Assembly (NCBI GenBank): GCA_900128585.1
Contig: LT642209.1
Span: 1 to 33,399, forward strand
DNA: 33,399 bases
From: Stramenopiles sp. TOSAG23-3
Taxonomy: Eukaryota; Sar
Direction of reading: 5' to 3'
Shown one piece after another: positions 16,733 to 23,589 of this stretch. Each line of letters starts with the position of its first letter. Position 1 is the stretch's first letter. The translations under genes were made by a program, and so were the position numbers. The notes beneath the pieces are model-generated. The model was not told where the DNA came from and did no database searches. It was given only the letters and a program-made list of their open reading frames with translations.

Positions 16733-17158
16733 ATGAGTTGCAAAGTTTGTAAAAAACCTTCCTATAGACGGCGGCTGTGTAGACCATGCTATAAGCGTGA
16801 CCAACAGCAGAAATTTCACTGTACGTTTAAAAATTGTACCTCTCCAGTGTTTGCTACTACACTATGTCAAAAACATTACAGAGCATACCATACGACTTGC
16901 CTTCAATGCAATAAATTGATCCATTGTAGATCACTTTGTAGATCACATTACAGGAGAGCAGTAAAAAATAACAACTTTCCTAAAGAACCAGTGTGTGATA
17001 GGGAGGACTGTGAAAAAAAGGTGTACTTAAACGGTACATGTATAGAACATTTTAAAGAAATGTTTAAGGATTGTATAATCGTAGAATGCTCGGAACGTTC
17101 CCACAAGAGAGGTCTATGCTGTAAGCACTATTTTCGACAAAGGCGACGATTAAGATAA
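16733..17158 (+). CDS. Tandem Cys/His zinc-cluster protein (141 aa)
   Basis: About five degenerate repeats of a CxxC / LCxxHY-R unit: CKVC...RLCRPCYKR, CTFKNC...TLCQKHYRA, CLQC...SLCRSHYRR, CDREDC...GTCIEHF and CSERS...GLCCKHYFRQ. Each likely binds one zinc. The basic residues around each unit suggest nucleic-acid binding. I know similar RGLCxxHYxR units from plant, algal and viral proteins, but no defined function follows. CATATAAGTA lies 22-35 nt before the ATG. Confidence 0.75.
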   Translation: MSCKVCKKPSYRRRLCRPCYKRDQQQKFHCTFKNCTSPVFATTLCQKHYRAYHTTCLQCNKLIHCRSLCRSHYRRAVKNNNFPKEPVCDREDCEKKVYLNGTCIEHFKEMFKDCIIVECSERSHKRGLCCKHYFRQRRRLR

Positions 17159-17520
17159 AGTACATTTATTATAAATTTTGGTACAAATTATAAGGTATTT
17201 TTGTCTCAATGTAATATTGTTCTATAGTATTTTTATCATAATAGCTTAAACAAATTTGTAGATTTTATTTTGACGTTAAAATACTAGTCTGACATCCCAA
17301 CATCCCATCTGGTACATCCCATTTGGTACATCCCATCTGGTACATCCCATTTGGTACATCCCATTTGGTACATCCCATTCGGTACATCCCATTCGGTACA
17401 TCGTACAGGTATAATTTTAATCTCGCTCCTTCCCGGGGGACTTCGGGCAATGAACCCGCGCAAAAAGAAACAAATTGAATTTAAATTAAGAGTATATAAG
17501 CAAAACTCAAACAAAACAAA
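17159..17520. other. Non-coding gap carrying a tandem repeat
   Basis: This 362-nt gap is A/T-rich on the left, holds the 14-bp array at 17301-17398, then a short G/C-rich patch (about 17427-17462, including TCCCGGGGGACTTCGGGC) and a TATATAAG box near 17490 for the gene at 17521. Two minus-strand frames stay open only because the 14-bp unit has no stop in any frame. Confidence 0.7.
17301..17398. repeat. 14-bp tandem repeat, seven units
   Basis: Seven head-to-tail units of CATCCCATYYGGTA, in which only two positions vary (CT, TT or TC before GG). A partial CATCC unit precedes the array at 17293 and a decayed one follows it. The left edge, 17292-17317, recurs exactly in inverted orientation at 3878-3903, and looser relatives lie at 256-293. 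Confidence 0.95.
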
Positions 17521-18381
17521 ATGAAACGTGATTTTTCAAAGATTTCCTTCGCTTCTAAGCGTGCCCAGATTTTAAACGAGTGCAAAAAAACCAAGAAAGA
17601 CTATGCTGGAGTTACTCTGAAGGTAGAGCAAACCGAAGAGCCAGAAGAAGACTTTCCTACGGACGTGGAACGCTTTGATCAGGTCGATATAGACTTTGCC
17701 ATTTACAAAAAAAAGAATGGAGAGTCAGTCCCGCGTGTCATTCGTATGGGAGACACGAAGAAAAAGAATCTTACTTTCTGGTTGCCTCCCATGCAGGTCA
17801 AATGGGCCAATTTGGGTCCACTCGGTAATATTAAGTTCTCTAAGGAGGTTTCAAAGGCCAAATTTACGGTCTCCTTGTTAGCGGATGCCCCAAACGAACT
17901 GAAAGACTTGAAAGATAAGTTTGAAGCCGACGCCGAAAAAGCCATGGAATTGGTATCACAAATCTGTGACAAGTCCATGTCTTTGGCCCATCGAGACGAA
18001 GACACGTGGAAGAAGTTGACGGAAAACTACGATGATTCATTGTCGTTTATTAATGATGCCAGACATTCCGTCTTAAAAAGAGACGGTGATGACGTTCCCT
18101 TTCTAAACCTTACTCGTCGTTTGGAAGGATGGCGCGGGGAACCAAATCGCCCAACCTTTTGGCGTTTAAAGGAGGACAATACGTACGAAACAATTGACCC
18201 CAAGTTTATTCCCAAAGGAAGCATGCTATCGGTTCAGGTGTCCTTCCGTGCATACAAGATTCCCGGGGGGATGTATGGAATGGCAGGAGACCTTGGCGAT
18301 CATATCTTGGTGGTGCATAAACCGACCAAAAAAGAAAAAAAGAACACGTTGTTTGATATTCCTTACATCGCTTTTGATTAA
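17521..18381 (+). CDS. Candidate ssDNA-binding protein (286 aa)
   Basis: Soluble protein with a basic N-terminus, then strand-rich segments (FDQVDIDFAIYKKK, KNLTFWLPPMQVKWANLGPLG, KFTVSLLAD), a helical middle (about 123-180) and a strand-rich end (SMLSVQVSFRAYKIPGGMYG, about 234-253). The pattern resembles the OB-fold ssDNA-binding-like family (DUF5871-type) of large DNA viruses. That match is from memory of the architecture and is tentative. A well-formed TATATAAG promoter and strongly acidic/basic mix suggest high expression. If right, it would coat replicating DNA alongside polB and PCNA. Confidence 0.4.
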   Translation: MKRDFSKISFASKRAQILNECKKTKKDYAGVTLKVEQTEEPEEDFPTDVERFDQVDIDFAIYKKKNGESVPRVIRMGDTKKKNLTFWLPPMQVKWANLGPLGNIKFSKEVSKAKFTVSLLADAPNELKDLKDKFEADAEKAMELVSQICDKSMSLAHRDEDTWKKLTENYDDSLSFINDARHSVLKRDGDDVPFLNLTRRLEGWRGEPNRPTFWRLKEDNTYETIDPKFIPKGSMLSVQVSFRAYKIPGGMYGMAGDLGDHILVVHKPTKKEKKNTLFDIPYIAFD

Positions 18382-18407
18382 GTCTTATAAAGTATAAAAA
18401 ATTAAGT

Positions 18408-18932
18408 TTACATTGTGTTTAACGAATTCAATTCCGAAATGTTCATGTTGTAGCATGACGCGTGTACTTTGTATCCATTTGAAGGATCGACATCACCTTT
18501 TTTGAAGAATCTAGCTTTACGCATAAACTCATCTTTGTTCATGTAACCACATATCCATGCTTTGTTCACATTTGTACTCACGCGTAGAAACACATACGCG
18601 TCACAGCGTTGGTTGGGGTTATGGTTGCATACGGAGCATTCGTAATACGACTCCGGGGCAGTAACCCTTGATGTTTTTTTTGTCTTAATTTCCAAGCGTA
18701 GCCCATTTGGTGTTTTCAGATCGTAATTGTAGATATCGTCCGAGTCTTCACAGTGTAACAGGTCGCGTATGACTTCTTCGCCGAGCATCCCCCATCCATT
18801 GCTTTGGCCAGAGGTGATTGAATTGTTCAAAACACCCAGCTCGTTTGCGCGTGTTTCTGCTCGTTCGTACTGGTCGTGCGTTACCATAATTTCAACTGGC
18901 TTATTGTTTTTTTCGTGCGTGAAGTGATTCAT
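18408..18932 (-). CDS. PD-(D/E)XK nuclease-like protein (174 aa)
   Basis: A GEE motif (51-53) opens helix 1, followed by Asp71 in YNYDLKT and RLEIKTKK, giving D71...E81-x-K83, the catalytic triad of the PD-(D/E)XK fold. Later DAYVFLRV and AWICGYM fit the core strands. A Cys cluster (ECSVCNHNPNQRC) inserted after the catalytic strand may bind zinc. The start is set at MNHFTHEKNN, since TTTATATAAAT lies right upstream and a longer frame would run through the divergent gene. It may process viral DNA or degrade host DNA. Confidence 0.7.
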   Translation of the reverse strand: MNHFTHEKNNKPVEIMVTHDQYERAETRANELGVLNNSITSGQSNGWGMLGEEVIRDLLHCEDSDDIYNYDLKTPNGLRLEIKTKKTSRVTAPESYYECSVCNHNPNQRCDAYVFLRVSTNVNKAWICGYMNKDEFMRKARFFKKGDVDPSNGYKVHASCYNMNISELNSLNTM

Positions 18933-18957
18933 ATTTATATAAATAAAAGTGATTTTT
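18933..18957. promoter_or_regulatory. 25-nt divergent promoter with palindromic TATA
   Basis: Only 25 nt separate the starts at 18932 (minus) and 18958 (plus). They contain ATTTATATAAATA, which reads almost the same on both strands, and so probably serves both genes. It is the tightest divergent pair in the window. Confidence 0.6.
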
Positions 18958-19140
18958 ATGTCAATGAGACCAAAACCAGAAAAAATGTTTTCTACTCCAA
19001 TGCCACCTCTTTTACTACCCCCGTCACAGTATAATGAACAGTTACGTAGGAAGAAAGAAAGAGTCCAACTAAAAAAGAATGTTCTACTTGTTGGGTTGTA
19101 TATCGTAGCATGCGTAATTTTAATAATTTTATTTTTATAA
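18958..19140 (+). CDS. Tail-anchored small membrane protein (60 aa)
   Basis: Starts MSMRPKPEKM; an upstream GTG in the same frame is not needed. A Pro-rich stretch (PMPPLLLPP) is followed by a basic segment (RRKKERVQLKKN) and a C-terminal hydrophobic helix (VLLVGLYIVACVILIILFL) reaching the last residue: a tail anchor. Function unknown. Confidence 0.65.
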   Translation: MSMRPKPEKMFSTPMPPLLLPPSQYNEQLRRKKERVQLKKNVLLVGLYIVACVILIILFL

Positions 19141-19180
19141 TCCCAATTGGTACCTATATATATAATTTGTATATTAGCAA

Positions 19181-19642
19181 ATGGAAGAACAGATACACGA
19201 CACATACATCAAAGCCTTTAAAAACGCACTGGAAGAAGACCTAAACGGTGAAAAGTTTGATTGGGTTTGTAAACTACATCGGGAGATAGTCATTCGAATC
19301 TGTTCTATTATACCACGTCGCAATGATTTACACGATCAAATTGCTGAAAAGATGGACCCCATCGTATTTCGCCAAATGCTCGACAACAACTGCTTCAAAG
19401 GTGAAGATTTTGTCGCCATGGTAGACTATGTATATGGATGGCTATATCGTTTGTGTGCCCCCGTGCGCGACGACGAAATAAAAAAGACACACGAAGAACT
19501 ATACAATAGTCTTTCCACTTTGACCTTTGGCCAGTTGGTCCCGATGTTTGTAATTGGTGTGCATGGACACTTGGATAATATAGTGAAAGATTTAGCGAAC
19601 GAACAAACAAAAGAGATGAAAAAGATTATCCAAAATAAATGA
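19181..19642 (+). CDS. TCP11-like protein (153 aa)
   Basis: Helical protein resembling the T-complex protein 11 (TCP11) domain. The telling stretch is WLYRLCAPVRDDEIKKT (about 87-103), close to the family's LCAPVRDEE signature. It is preceded by a matching run (KFDWVCKLHREIVIRICSII, about 23-42, and LDNNCFKGEDFVAMVDYV). Cellular TCP11 proteins are much longer; this is a minimal version. The biochemical role of the domain is unclear, so none is assigned. TATATATATAA precedes the start by about 20 nt. Its stop TGA overlaps an ATG of the next frame. Confidence 0.6.
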   Translation: MEEQIHDTYIKAFKNALEEDLNGEKFDWVCKLHREIVIRICSIIPRRNDLHDQIAEKMDPIVFRQMLDNNCFKGEDFVAMVDYVYGWLYRLCAPVRDDEIKKTHEELYNSLSTLTFGQLVPMFVIGVHGHLDNIVKDLANEQTKEMKKIIQNK

Positions 19643-19680
19643 TAAAACACTTTATAATAAAATACTTCTTACAAACAAAA

Positions 19681-20028
19681 ATGCTGTCGGGACACGACTT
19701 TATGAATTTATCCAATACATGCAAGACATTTAGATCCTATAATACATCTAAGTGTTTAAAGTTGTTATGGCAACACGGTAGAGTAAAAAGTCTAAAAACG
19801 GCATTGTACGTGAAAGATAGACTTCGCTTCTTTACTCCAAAAGAAATTTTAAAGGAAGCGCCTGATCGCACAAAAGAATTTGAAATCGTTTCTGCTTTTC
19901 GTCGTTTGCTTTCACGCATAGAAATGATTAAGCTTTCAAAATGTAACTTTTCCAGTTGGTTATTTCTTCGCGAAACATCAGAGTCACCAAAATTAATACT
20001 GGGTAAACGTATGAGGCGCTATACTTGA
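19681..20028 (+). CDS. F-box-like small protein (115 aa)
   Basis: The N-terminus MLSGHDFMNLSNTCKTFRSY followed by LKLLW matches the second half of an F-box (D-L-xx-L-S-x-x-CK-x-FR...W). F-box proteins link substrates to SCF ubiquitin ligases. I start it at 19681 because TTATAATAAAAT lies 20-28 nt upstream. An in-frame ATG at 19639, overlapping the TCP11-like stop, would add 14 residues (IIKYFL) that extend the F-box helix, so either start is possible. The rest is basic and helical. The last 101 nt overlap the convergent gene. Confidence 0.45.
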   Translation: MLSGHDFMNLSNTCKTFRSYNTSKCLKLLWQHGRVKSLKTALYVKDRLRFFTPKEILKEAPDRTKEFEIVSAFRRLLSRIEMIKLSKCNFSSWLFLRETSESPKLILGKRMRRYT

Positions 20029-20635
20029 CTTTTCGAAAATGGTTGTTTTTAAAGTATTCGTACCATCGAAAATTTGTAAAATGAAGAATAGACAGACCGG
20101 GAGACAAGGGATTTGTAAACAGCATTACCATACTAAACCATGCCATGCTATCGTACCAAAAAGCACACATGCACACTGACAGTGCAGCTAAAATATCTAC
20201 ATTTTTAAATTGAATATCTTCCACACCAGTGTACACACCGAGTAAAATATGTACTATTATTCGTGAGACTATGCTAATCCCGTCTGTTTTCATCATTCTT
20301 CCCAAATTCATAAGTACACCACCTACACGTCCTCGCCATGTCAACGCATACATGATGAACCCCCACAATACACCACCAGTCAATATGTAGAAACGTTTCT
20401 TACGAAAGCCACAAATGGTAGTTACCCACCACGGCAAGAAAGAAAAGTGGTACAATTCTTCCGCAATGTAAAACCCAATGTACATGAACAATAAACCTAT
20501 ACTAGACCCGATGTCCTTTCTTTTATAAGGTTTACCAAAACGAACAAGCGGTATCAACACTATAGCCCCTATGAAATGCATCCATGCCGACGGATTTGTG
20601 AAATATATGAATATAAAATGAAATGCGAACCACAT
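19928..20635 (-). CDS. Multi-pass membrane protein (235 aa)
   Basis: Unknown family. About six hydrophobic helices rich in Trp, Phe and Met span most of the length. Charged loops include RFGKPYKRKD near 32 and GRMMKTDG near 112, and the end (EEITNWKSYILKA) is amphipathic. Shares a 33-nt divergent promoter with the gene at 20669 (GTATTTAAACAATATAAATAC in between). It overlaps the F-box-like gene by 101 nt tail to tail, the longest such overlap among the confident genes. Confidence 0.7.
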   Translation of the reverse strand: MWFAFHFIFIYFTNPSAWMHFIGAIVLIPLVRFGKPYKRKDIGSSIGLLFMYIGFYIAEELYHFSFLPWWVTTICGFRKKRFYILTGGVLWGFIMYALTWRGRVGGVLMNLGRMMKTDGISIVSRIIVHILLGVYTGVEDIQFKNVDILAALSVCMCAFWYDSMAWFSMVMLFTNPLSPGLSILHFTNFRWYEYFKNNHFRKVKYSASYVYPVLILVTLMFREEITNWKSYILKA

Positions 20636-20668
20636 TTACCAGTATTTAAACAATATAAATACGAGTAA

Positions 20669-21091
20669 ATGACACTGACACTGGTCTCGCCGAATGGATT
20701 TCGTTATTTTAGTGTAATGATAATGATATCCATACTTATCATAGCATTCGTCAATTCGGTAAGTAAACTACTTCCTGAAGATACCGATTTATTACGTTTT
20801 TTTGTAATAAATTTGGCAGGTTTTATTTTGTTCTGGTACAGTATACATAAAGGAAAATACATAAAAAATCCCAAATGGGTATGGTATAATAATAGCTTTA
20901 TTTGCAGTGGTATCACACTAATTTTGTATGCAAATGTAGTATTGGCCGATGCAATGCACACTTACGTGCTTCCCATCTTCTACTTGATTGAAATAGCTAT
21001 AGTTATTTACATAGGTGGAAGATTACGTCAAGAAAGCGATTACCAAATTTTTCAAGAAATGACAGATTTAAGTGGTACACAAGGTGCATAA
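20669..21091 (+). CDS. Four-helix membrane protein (140 aa)
   Basis: Four hydrophobic helices at about residues 13-32, 45-60, 75-92 and 99-114, then a polar C-terminus (RLRQESDYQIFQEMTDLSG). Small loops hold charged residues (HKGKYIKNPK). The helix spacing resembles that of the gene at 28326 (138 aa), but clear homology is not visible by eye. Function unknown. Confidence 0.7.
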   Translation: MTLTLVSPNGFRYFSVMIMISILIIAFVNSVSKLLPEDTDLLRFFVINLAGFILFWYSIHKGKYIKNPKWVWYNNSFICSGITLILYANVVLADAMHTYVLPIFYLIEIAIVIYIGGRLRQESDYQIFQEMTDLSGTQGA

Positions 21092-21273
21092 GAAGGATGG
21101 AACCAAGTATGGTCGTTGACACGCTTCAAGGGACACTGTGCATGTATTAGACGAAGACACTCTCTGCATTTGTATTCACTTCCGTCCCTATACCTAATTT
21201 TGTTGGACGTGTGTTTCCCGCATACCTCGCACGGCTCAATCCATGGTTTAATTTTTGAGATTTTAGTTCCCAT
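21052..21273 (-). CDS. Small zinc-finger protein, possibly myristoylated (73 aa)
   Basis: Starting at MGTKISK gives Gly2 and Ser6, a plausible N-myristoylation signal, and leaves GTATATATAC 18-27 nt upstream. The alternative start at 21303 sits directly on that box. CEVC and CREC pairs followed by HAQC and a later His-containing end (HTWFHP) suggest a treble-clef, PHD- or C1-like zinc finger. The 3' end overlaps the convergent membrane gene by 40 nt. Confidence 0.6.
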   Translation of the reverse strand: MGTKISKIKPWIEPCEVCGKHTSNKIRYRDGSEYKCRECLRLIHAQCPLKRVNDHTWFHPSYAPCVPLKSVIS

Positions 21274-21317
21274 TGCAACATTGTTCGAAGGTATATATAC
21301 CATTTTTGATCTATAAA

Positions 21318-21449
21318 ATGGAAAAAAACACCGAACCTAATCCACGTCTGATCTTTTGGGAGGAGTTTGCTCTTTCTCTTGAAGAGTATTTTCAAGCTTA
21401 TGATCGTTGGCTTCAGGATCCAAACACTCCTGTGGCAAATCAGATTTGA
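21318..21449 (+). CDS. Doubtful small gene antisense to a neighbour (43 aa)
   Basis: An ATG-started frame rich in acidic and aromatic residues (IFWEEFALSLEEYFQAYDRW) lies mostly antisense to the C-terminal coding part of the gene at 21337-21819. The TATATATAC box at about 21292-21300 is 18-26 nt upstream and is shared with the divergent gene at 21273. Good promoter spacing is the only support; the frame may be open by chance. Confidence 0.3.
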   Translation: MEKNTEPNPRLIFWEEFALSLEEYFQAYDRWLQDPNTPVANQI

Positions 21450-21819
21450 TTTTCAAATCGTCTAACTTTGAGGTCAAGTCTTCATCGCAAAACTTTGCAA
21501 AATCACCCTTTACTTCCATGCAATACTGTAGAATGTTGTCCCAATGTTTTTCCAAATTGGAAAGGTCTTTTGGTTTTATTCGACAAGTTAAAATCGTACC
21601 AGATTTGGGCTGATAACCGAATTCGCACTCGTGCTGTTCCAAAATCCACATGGTATTTTCATCAACAAGAACATTTTCATCTGCTTTGAGAACTTTCCAT
21701 CCTTCTGGCGCGATCAAAGCTGGATGCTGGTAGAATACAGAGAAAACTTTTAACGTATGATCGTCTGCGGTGGATACACGCACTCTCGTACATTTATTTT
21801 GAAGTAAATACTCGTTCAT
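21337..21819 (-). CDS. Unknown acidic protein (160 aa)
   Basis: Family not recognised. A strand-rich first half (RVRVSTADDHTLKVFSVFY, then ENTMWILEQHECEFGY and GTILTCRI) is followed by an acidic, helix-prone tail ending in Lys/Pro-rich polar residues. No membrane helix or catalytic motif is apparent. An A/T-rich TATA-like stretch (TATATAAGTATC) lies 10-25 nt before the start. Confidence 0.7.
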   Translation of the reverse strand: MNEYLLQNKCTRVRVSTADDHTLKVFSVFYQHPALIAPEGWKVLKADENVLVDENTMWILEQHECEFGYQPKSGTILTCRIKPKDLSNLEKHWDNILQYCMEVKGDFAKFCDEDLTSKLDDLKIKSDLPQECLDPEANDHKLENTLQEKEQTPPKRSDVD

Positions 21820-21845
21820 TTGTTATAAAAATAGATACTTATATA

Positions 21846-22382
21846 CTAAATTAATACATTGCATGTCGCTGGCACATTGTCCTCTAAGTCAACGAGATGT
21901 CCGTCCGTGTTTTTCACCTGTACTGGAACTACCATTGTTCTAGAATACATCTTGCTAATATCCAATGCCACATCGCCATTTCTTGTGTATGCGATCCCGA
22001 CATTTTGGGAGAAAAATATGTCCAACTCGCAACCTTGGCATTCAGGGGGGATCACAAGTGAACCGTCGGATCCGTTTACATGTGCTATACAGGTTGAAAA
22101 TTCCAAAGCACCCTTACAGCTGATGTCACACTGTACAGTAGTTTTAGGAGACAGAGAAATGTCCACCATTCGCATGGTTTTGCCATGGGTCCAATTTTTG
22201 ACACTATCTACCACCCACGATACCAAGGTGTGATGGGGCAACTGTTGGGACGATTCCTTTATAAGAGCGGAAGAGTGTTGAATACGGAAGGACGATTGTT
22301 GGTCGGCAGAAATACAGACATGAAGAAGTTTGGTAGAATTGTTTGTTAGATTAAAATGTGTAGAGTTTGTCAATACACTCAT
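21846..22382 (-). CDS. Unknown beta-rich protein (178 aa)
   Basis: Rich in Ser, Thr and Asn with alternating hydrophobic residues, as in beta-sandwich proteins. Several N-glycosylation-type sequons (NST, NLT, NNS, NWT, NGS) and six cysteines are present (for example CDISCKG and CQGCELDIFF), but no signal peptide is visible. It may be a structural protein. GTATAAATATT is 20-25 nt before the start, partly inside the promoter-proximal stop of the histone gene. Confidence 0.65.
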   Translation of the reverse strand: MSVLTNSTHFNLTNNSTKLLHVCISADQQSSFRIQHSSALIKESSQQLPHHTLVSWVVDSVKNWTHGKTMRMVDISLSPKTTVQCDISCKGALEFSTCIAHVNGSDGSLVIPPECQGCELDIFFSQNVGIAYTRNGDVALDISKMYSRTMVVPVQVKNTDGHLVDLEDNVPATCNVLI

Positions 22383-22404
22383 TCAGTAATTAATTATTGA
22401 ATAT

Positions 22405-22719
22405 TTATACTGTTTTTTGAAGATCGCGCGCCAGCTGCATATCTTTCACTTGGACCGTCTCACGACCCGAATGAATCGCTGCCTTGTTCGCGTCTTGAAA
22501 TACCTCCACGAGATATGACTCCGCGCCGATATGCAATGCATCGTAGGCTTCTCCTTTAAATCTTACATCGGTTTTAAATTGCTGTGAAATGCTCTGTGTT
22601 AGCCGATTAAACGGTGCCACTGGTATAATTTTAGAGGTATTGGATTGTTCCCTTCTAATTTCACGGATGGCGTTGGTCGCTGCTTTACGTTTACGTTGTT
22701 TTTTCTGCTGGGTATTCAT
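22405..22719 (-). CDS. Histone H3-like protein
   Basis: A 104-aa histone-fold protein homologous to H3. AIREIRREQSNTSK (about 17-30) matches the alpha-N helix region, PFNRLTQSISQQFKTDVRF (36-54) matches alpha-1 and loop 1, AYLV-type SYLVEVFQDANKAAIHSGR (68-86) the alpha-2 helix, and VKDMQLARDL (91-100) alpha-3. The tail is about 30 residues shorter than cellular H3 and lacks the usual modified lysine motifs; it is simply Lys/Arg/Gln-rich. No H4, H2A or H2B lies in the window, and it is not fused to another histone. TATATAAG precedes the start by 20-25 nt. Confidence 0.9.
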   Translation of the reverse strand: MNTQQKKQRKRKAATNAIREIRREQSNTSKIIPVAPFNRLTQSISQQFKTDVRFKGEAYDALHIGAESYLVEVFQDANKAAIHSGRETVQVKDMQLARDLQKTV

Positions 22720-22754
22720 TTACAGAAAAAACAATATCTTATATACTCTTTTTT

Positions 22755-23378
22755 TTATTTTGCACCGGATTTTAACGGTGGATGATCGTAATCCACGGAT
22801 CTACCTTCTGCAAACTGCATGTTGTCGTCTTTAAGCTTGTATTTGTGGCTAAGATTGTCCACGTAAGCTTTTAATTTCTCTTCTTTTTTGTTTTTTGGTT
22901 CCCATGTATTGAAACTGGTTACCAATTCGTGCGTCTCTTGAACGAATGGGATAGAGGGCGAAGCAGGTCGAAATGGCTCACCTTCCTCGTCTGGTACGAT
23001 GAAATCGCTCATATCCTCTTCCTCTTGATCCATAGGAACTTCATCAAACTCACCAGTAGGAAGTGACACTTCGTCTGGAACGCTGTCGTTCAACGAAAGA
23101 AATGTATTCTCCGTCAATGGACGAAACCCAAGTTGTCGGAAGCACTCGACTGCTTTTTCTTTGATCAATGGAATATGTTCCATAACACAATTCCGATGAC
23201 ATGTGTTCCACTCGTCGTCATACTTCCAAACCCAACGATTGTCTTTGCATCGATTGATATAAAATACTTCCAAGAGACCTTCTTCGTCTATACCAACCAT
23301 TTCTTCGTCTATACCAACCATTTCAGCGTACCAGACGCCAGATTCTCCGTTTATTTTTAGCAAATCGCCTTCCTTCAT
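22755..23378 (-). CDS. Unknown acidic protein with in-frame duplication (207 aa)
   Basis: Started at MKEGDLLKINGESGVWYAEM, just inside a TATATATATA promoter. The first 75 residues look like a small folded beta-domain with a chromo- or Tudor-like flavour (VWYAEMVGIDEE..LLEVFYINRC...WKYDDEWNTCH). The rest is acidic and probably disordered (EVPMDQEEEDMSDF). A 21-nt tandem duplication gives MVGIDEE twice. The sequence just after it (23224-23302) recurs inverted at the end of the window. Function unknown. Confidence 0.7.
   Translation of the reverse strand: MKEGDLLKINGESGVWYAEMVGIDEEMVGIDEEGLLEVFYINRCKDNRWVWKYDDEWNTCHRNCVMEHIPLIKEKAVECFRQLGFRPLTENTFLSLNDSVPDEVSLPTGEFDEVPMDQEEEDMSDFIVPDEEGEPFRPASPSIPFVQETHELVTSFNTWEPKNKKEEKLKAYVDNLSHKYKLKDDNMQFAEGRSVDYDHPPLKSGAK
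23224..23302 (-). repeat. 79-bp inverted repeat, internal copy
   Basis: Exact reverse complement of 33321-33399. It lies inside the gene at 22755-23378, right beside the 21-nt duplication. Confidence 0.9.
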
Positions 23379-23425
23379 GTTTAAAAACAAAAACACATAT
23401 ATATATACCCGGAAAAATAAATAAA
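23379..23425. promoter_or_regulatory. Divergent promoter, shared TATATATATA
   Basis: CATATATATATACCC (about 23396-23410) lies between starts at 23378 (minus) and 23426 (plus), roughly 20 nt from each. It is another case where one A/T palindrome may serve both directions. Confidence 0.55.
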
Positions 23426-23560
23426 ATGGAGAACATGACAGAATTATACAATTGGTTAACGGTATGGGACCGTAGCGTAAACAACAAGAAACGCCCGGAG
23501 CCACCGACGAAAGACCCCCCATGTGAGAGACCTAGGAGAAAAGTTAAAGTAAAAAAATAA
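23426..23560 (+). CDS. Small basic protein (44 aa)
   Basis: An ATG-started frame with a helix-like start (ENMTELYNWLTVWDRSV), then a Pro/Lys/Arg-rich end (KRPEPPTKDPPCERPRRKVKVKK). TATATATA lies 18-28 nt upstream and the frame fills the gap between neighbours. It may be a DNA-binding or nuclear peptide judging only from charge. Confidence 0.5.
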   Translation: MENMTELYNWLTVWDRSVNNKKRPEPPTKDPPCERPRRKVKVKK

Positions 23561-23589
23561 TAGTATATAACATTACATTATGTTTACAA

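Noticed and set aside
17427-17462. G/C-rich patch as a terminator hairpin or origin
   Set aside because: Pairing is short and imperfect, and no feature around it supports either role.
17265-17514. Two minus-strand frames reading as a repeated WDVPNGMYQMG peptide
   Set aside because: The 14-bp unit has no stop in any frame, so both frames are open by construction; no promoter or other coding sign.
18933-19205. Longer start for the PD-(D/E)XK gene
   Set aside because: It would run antisense through a divergent gene and its promoter; the 18932 start has a TATA box at short distance.
20758-20770. GTAAGT donor-like site in the 20669 membrane gene
   Set aside because: Reading frame and helix pattern continue through it; no branch-acceptor pair.
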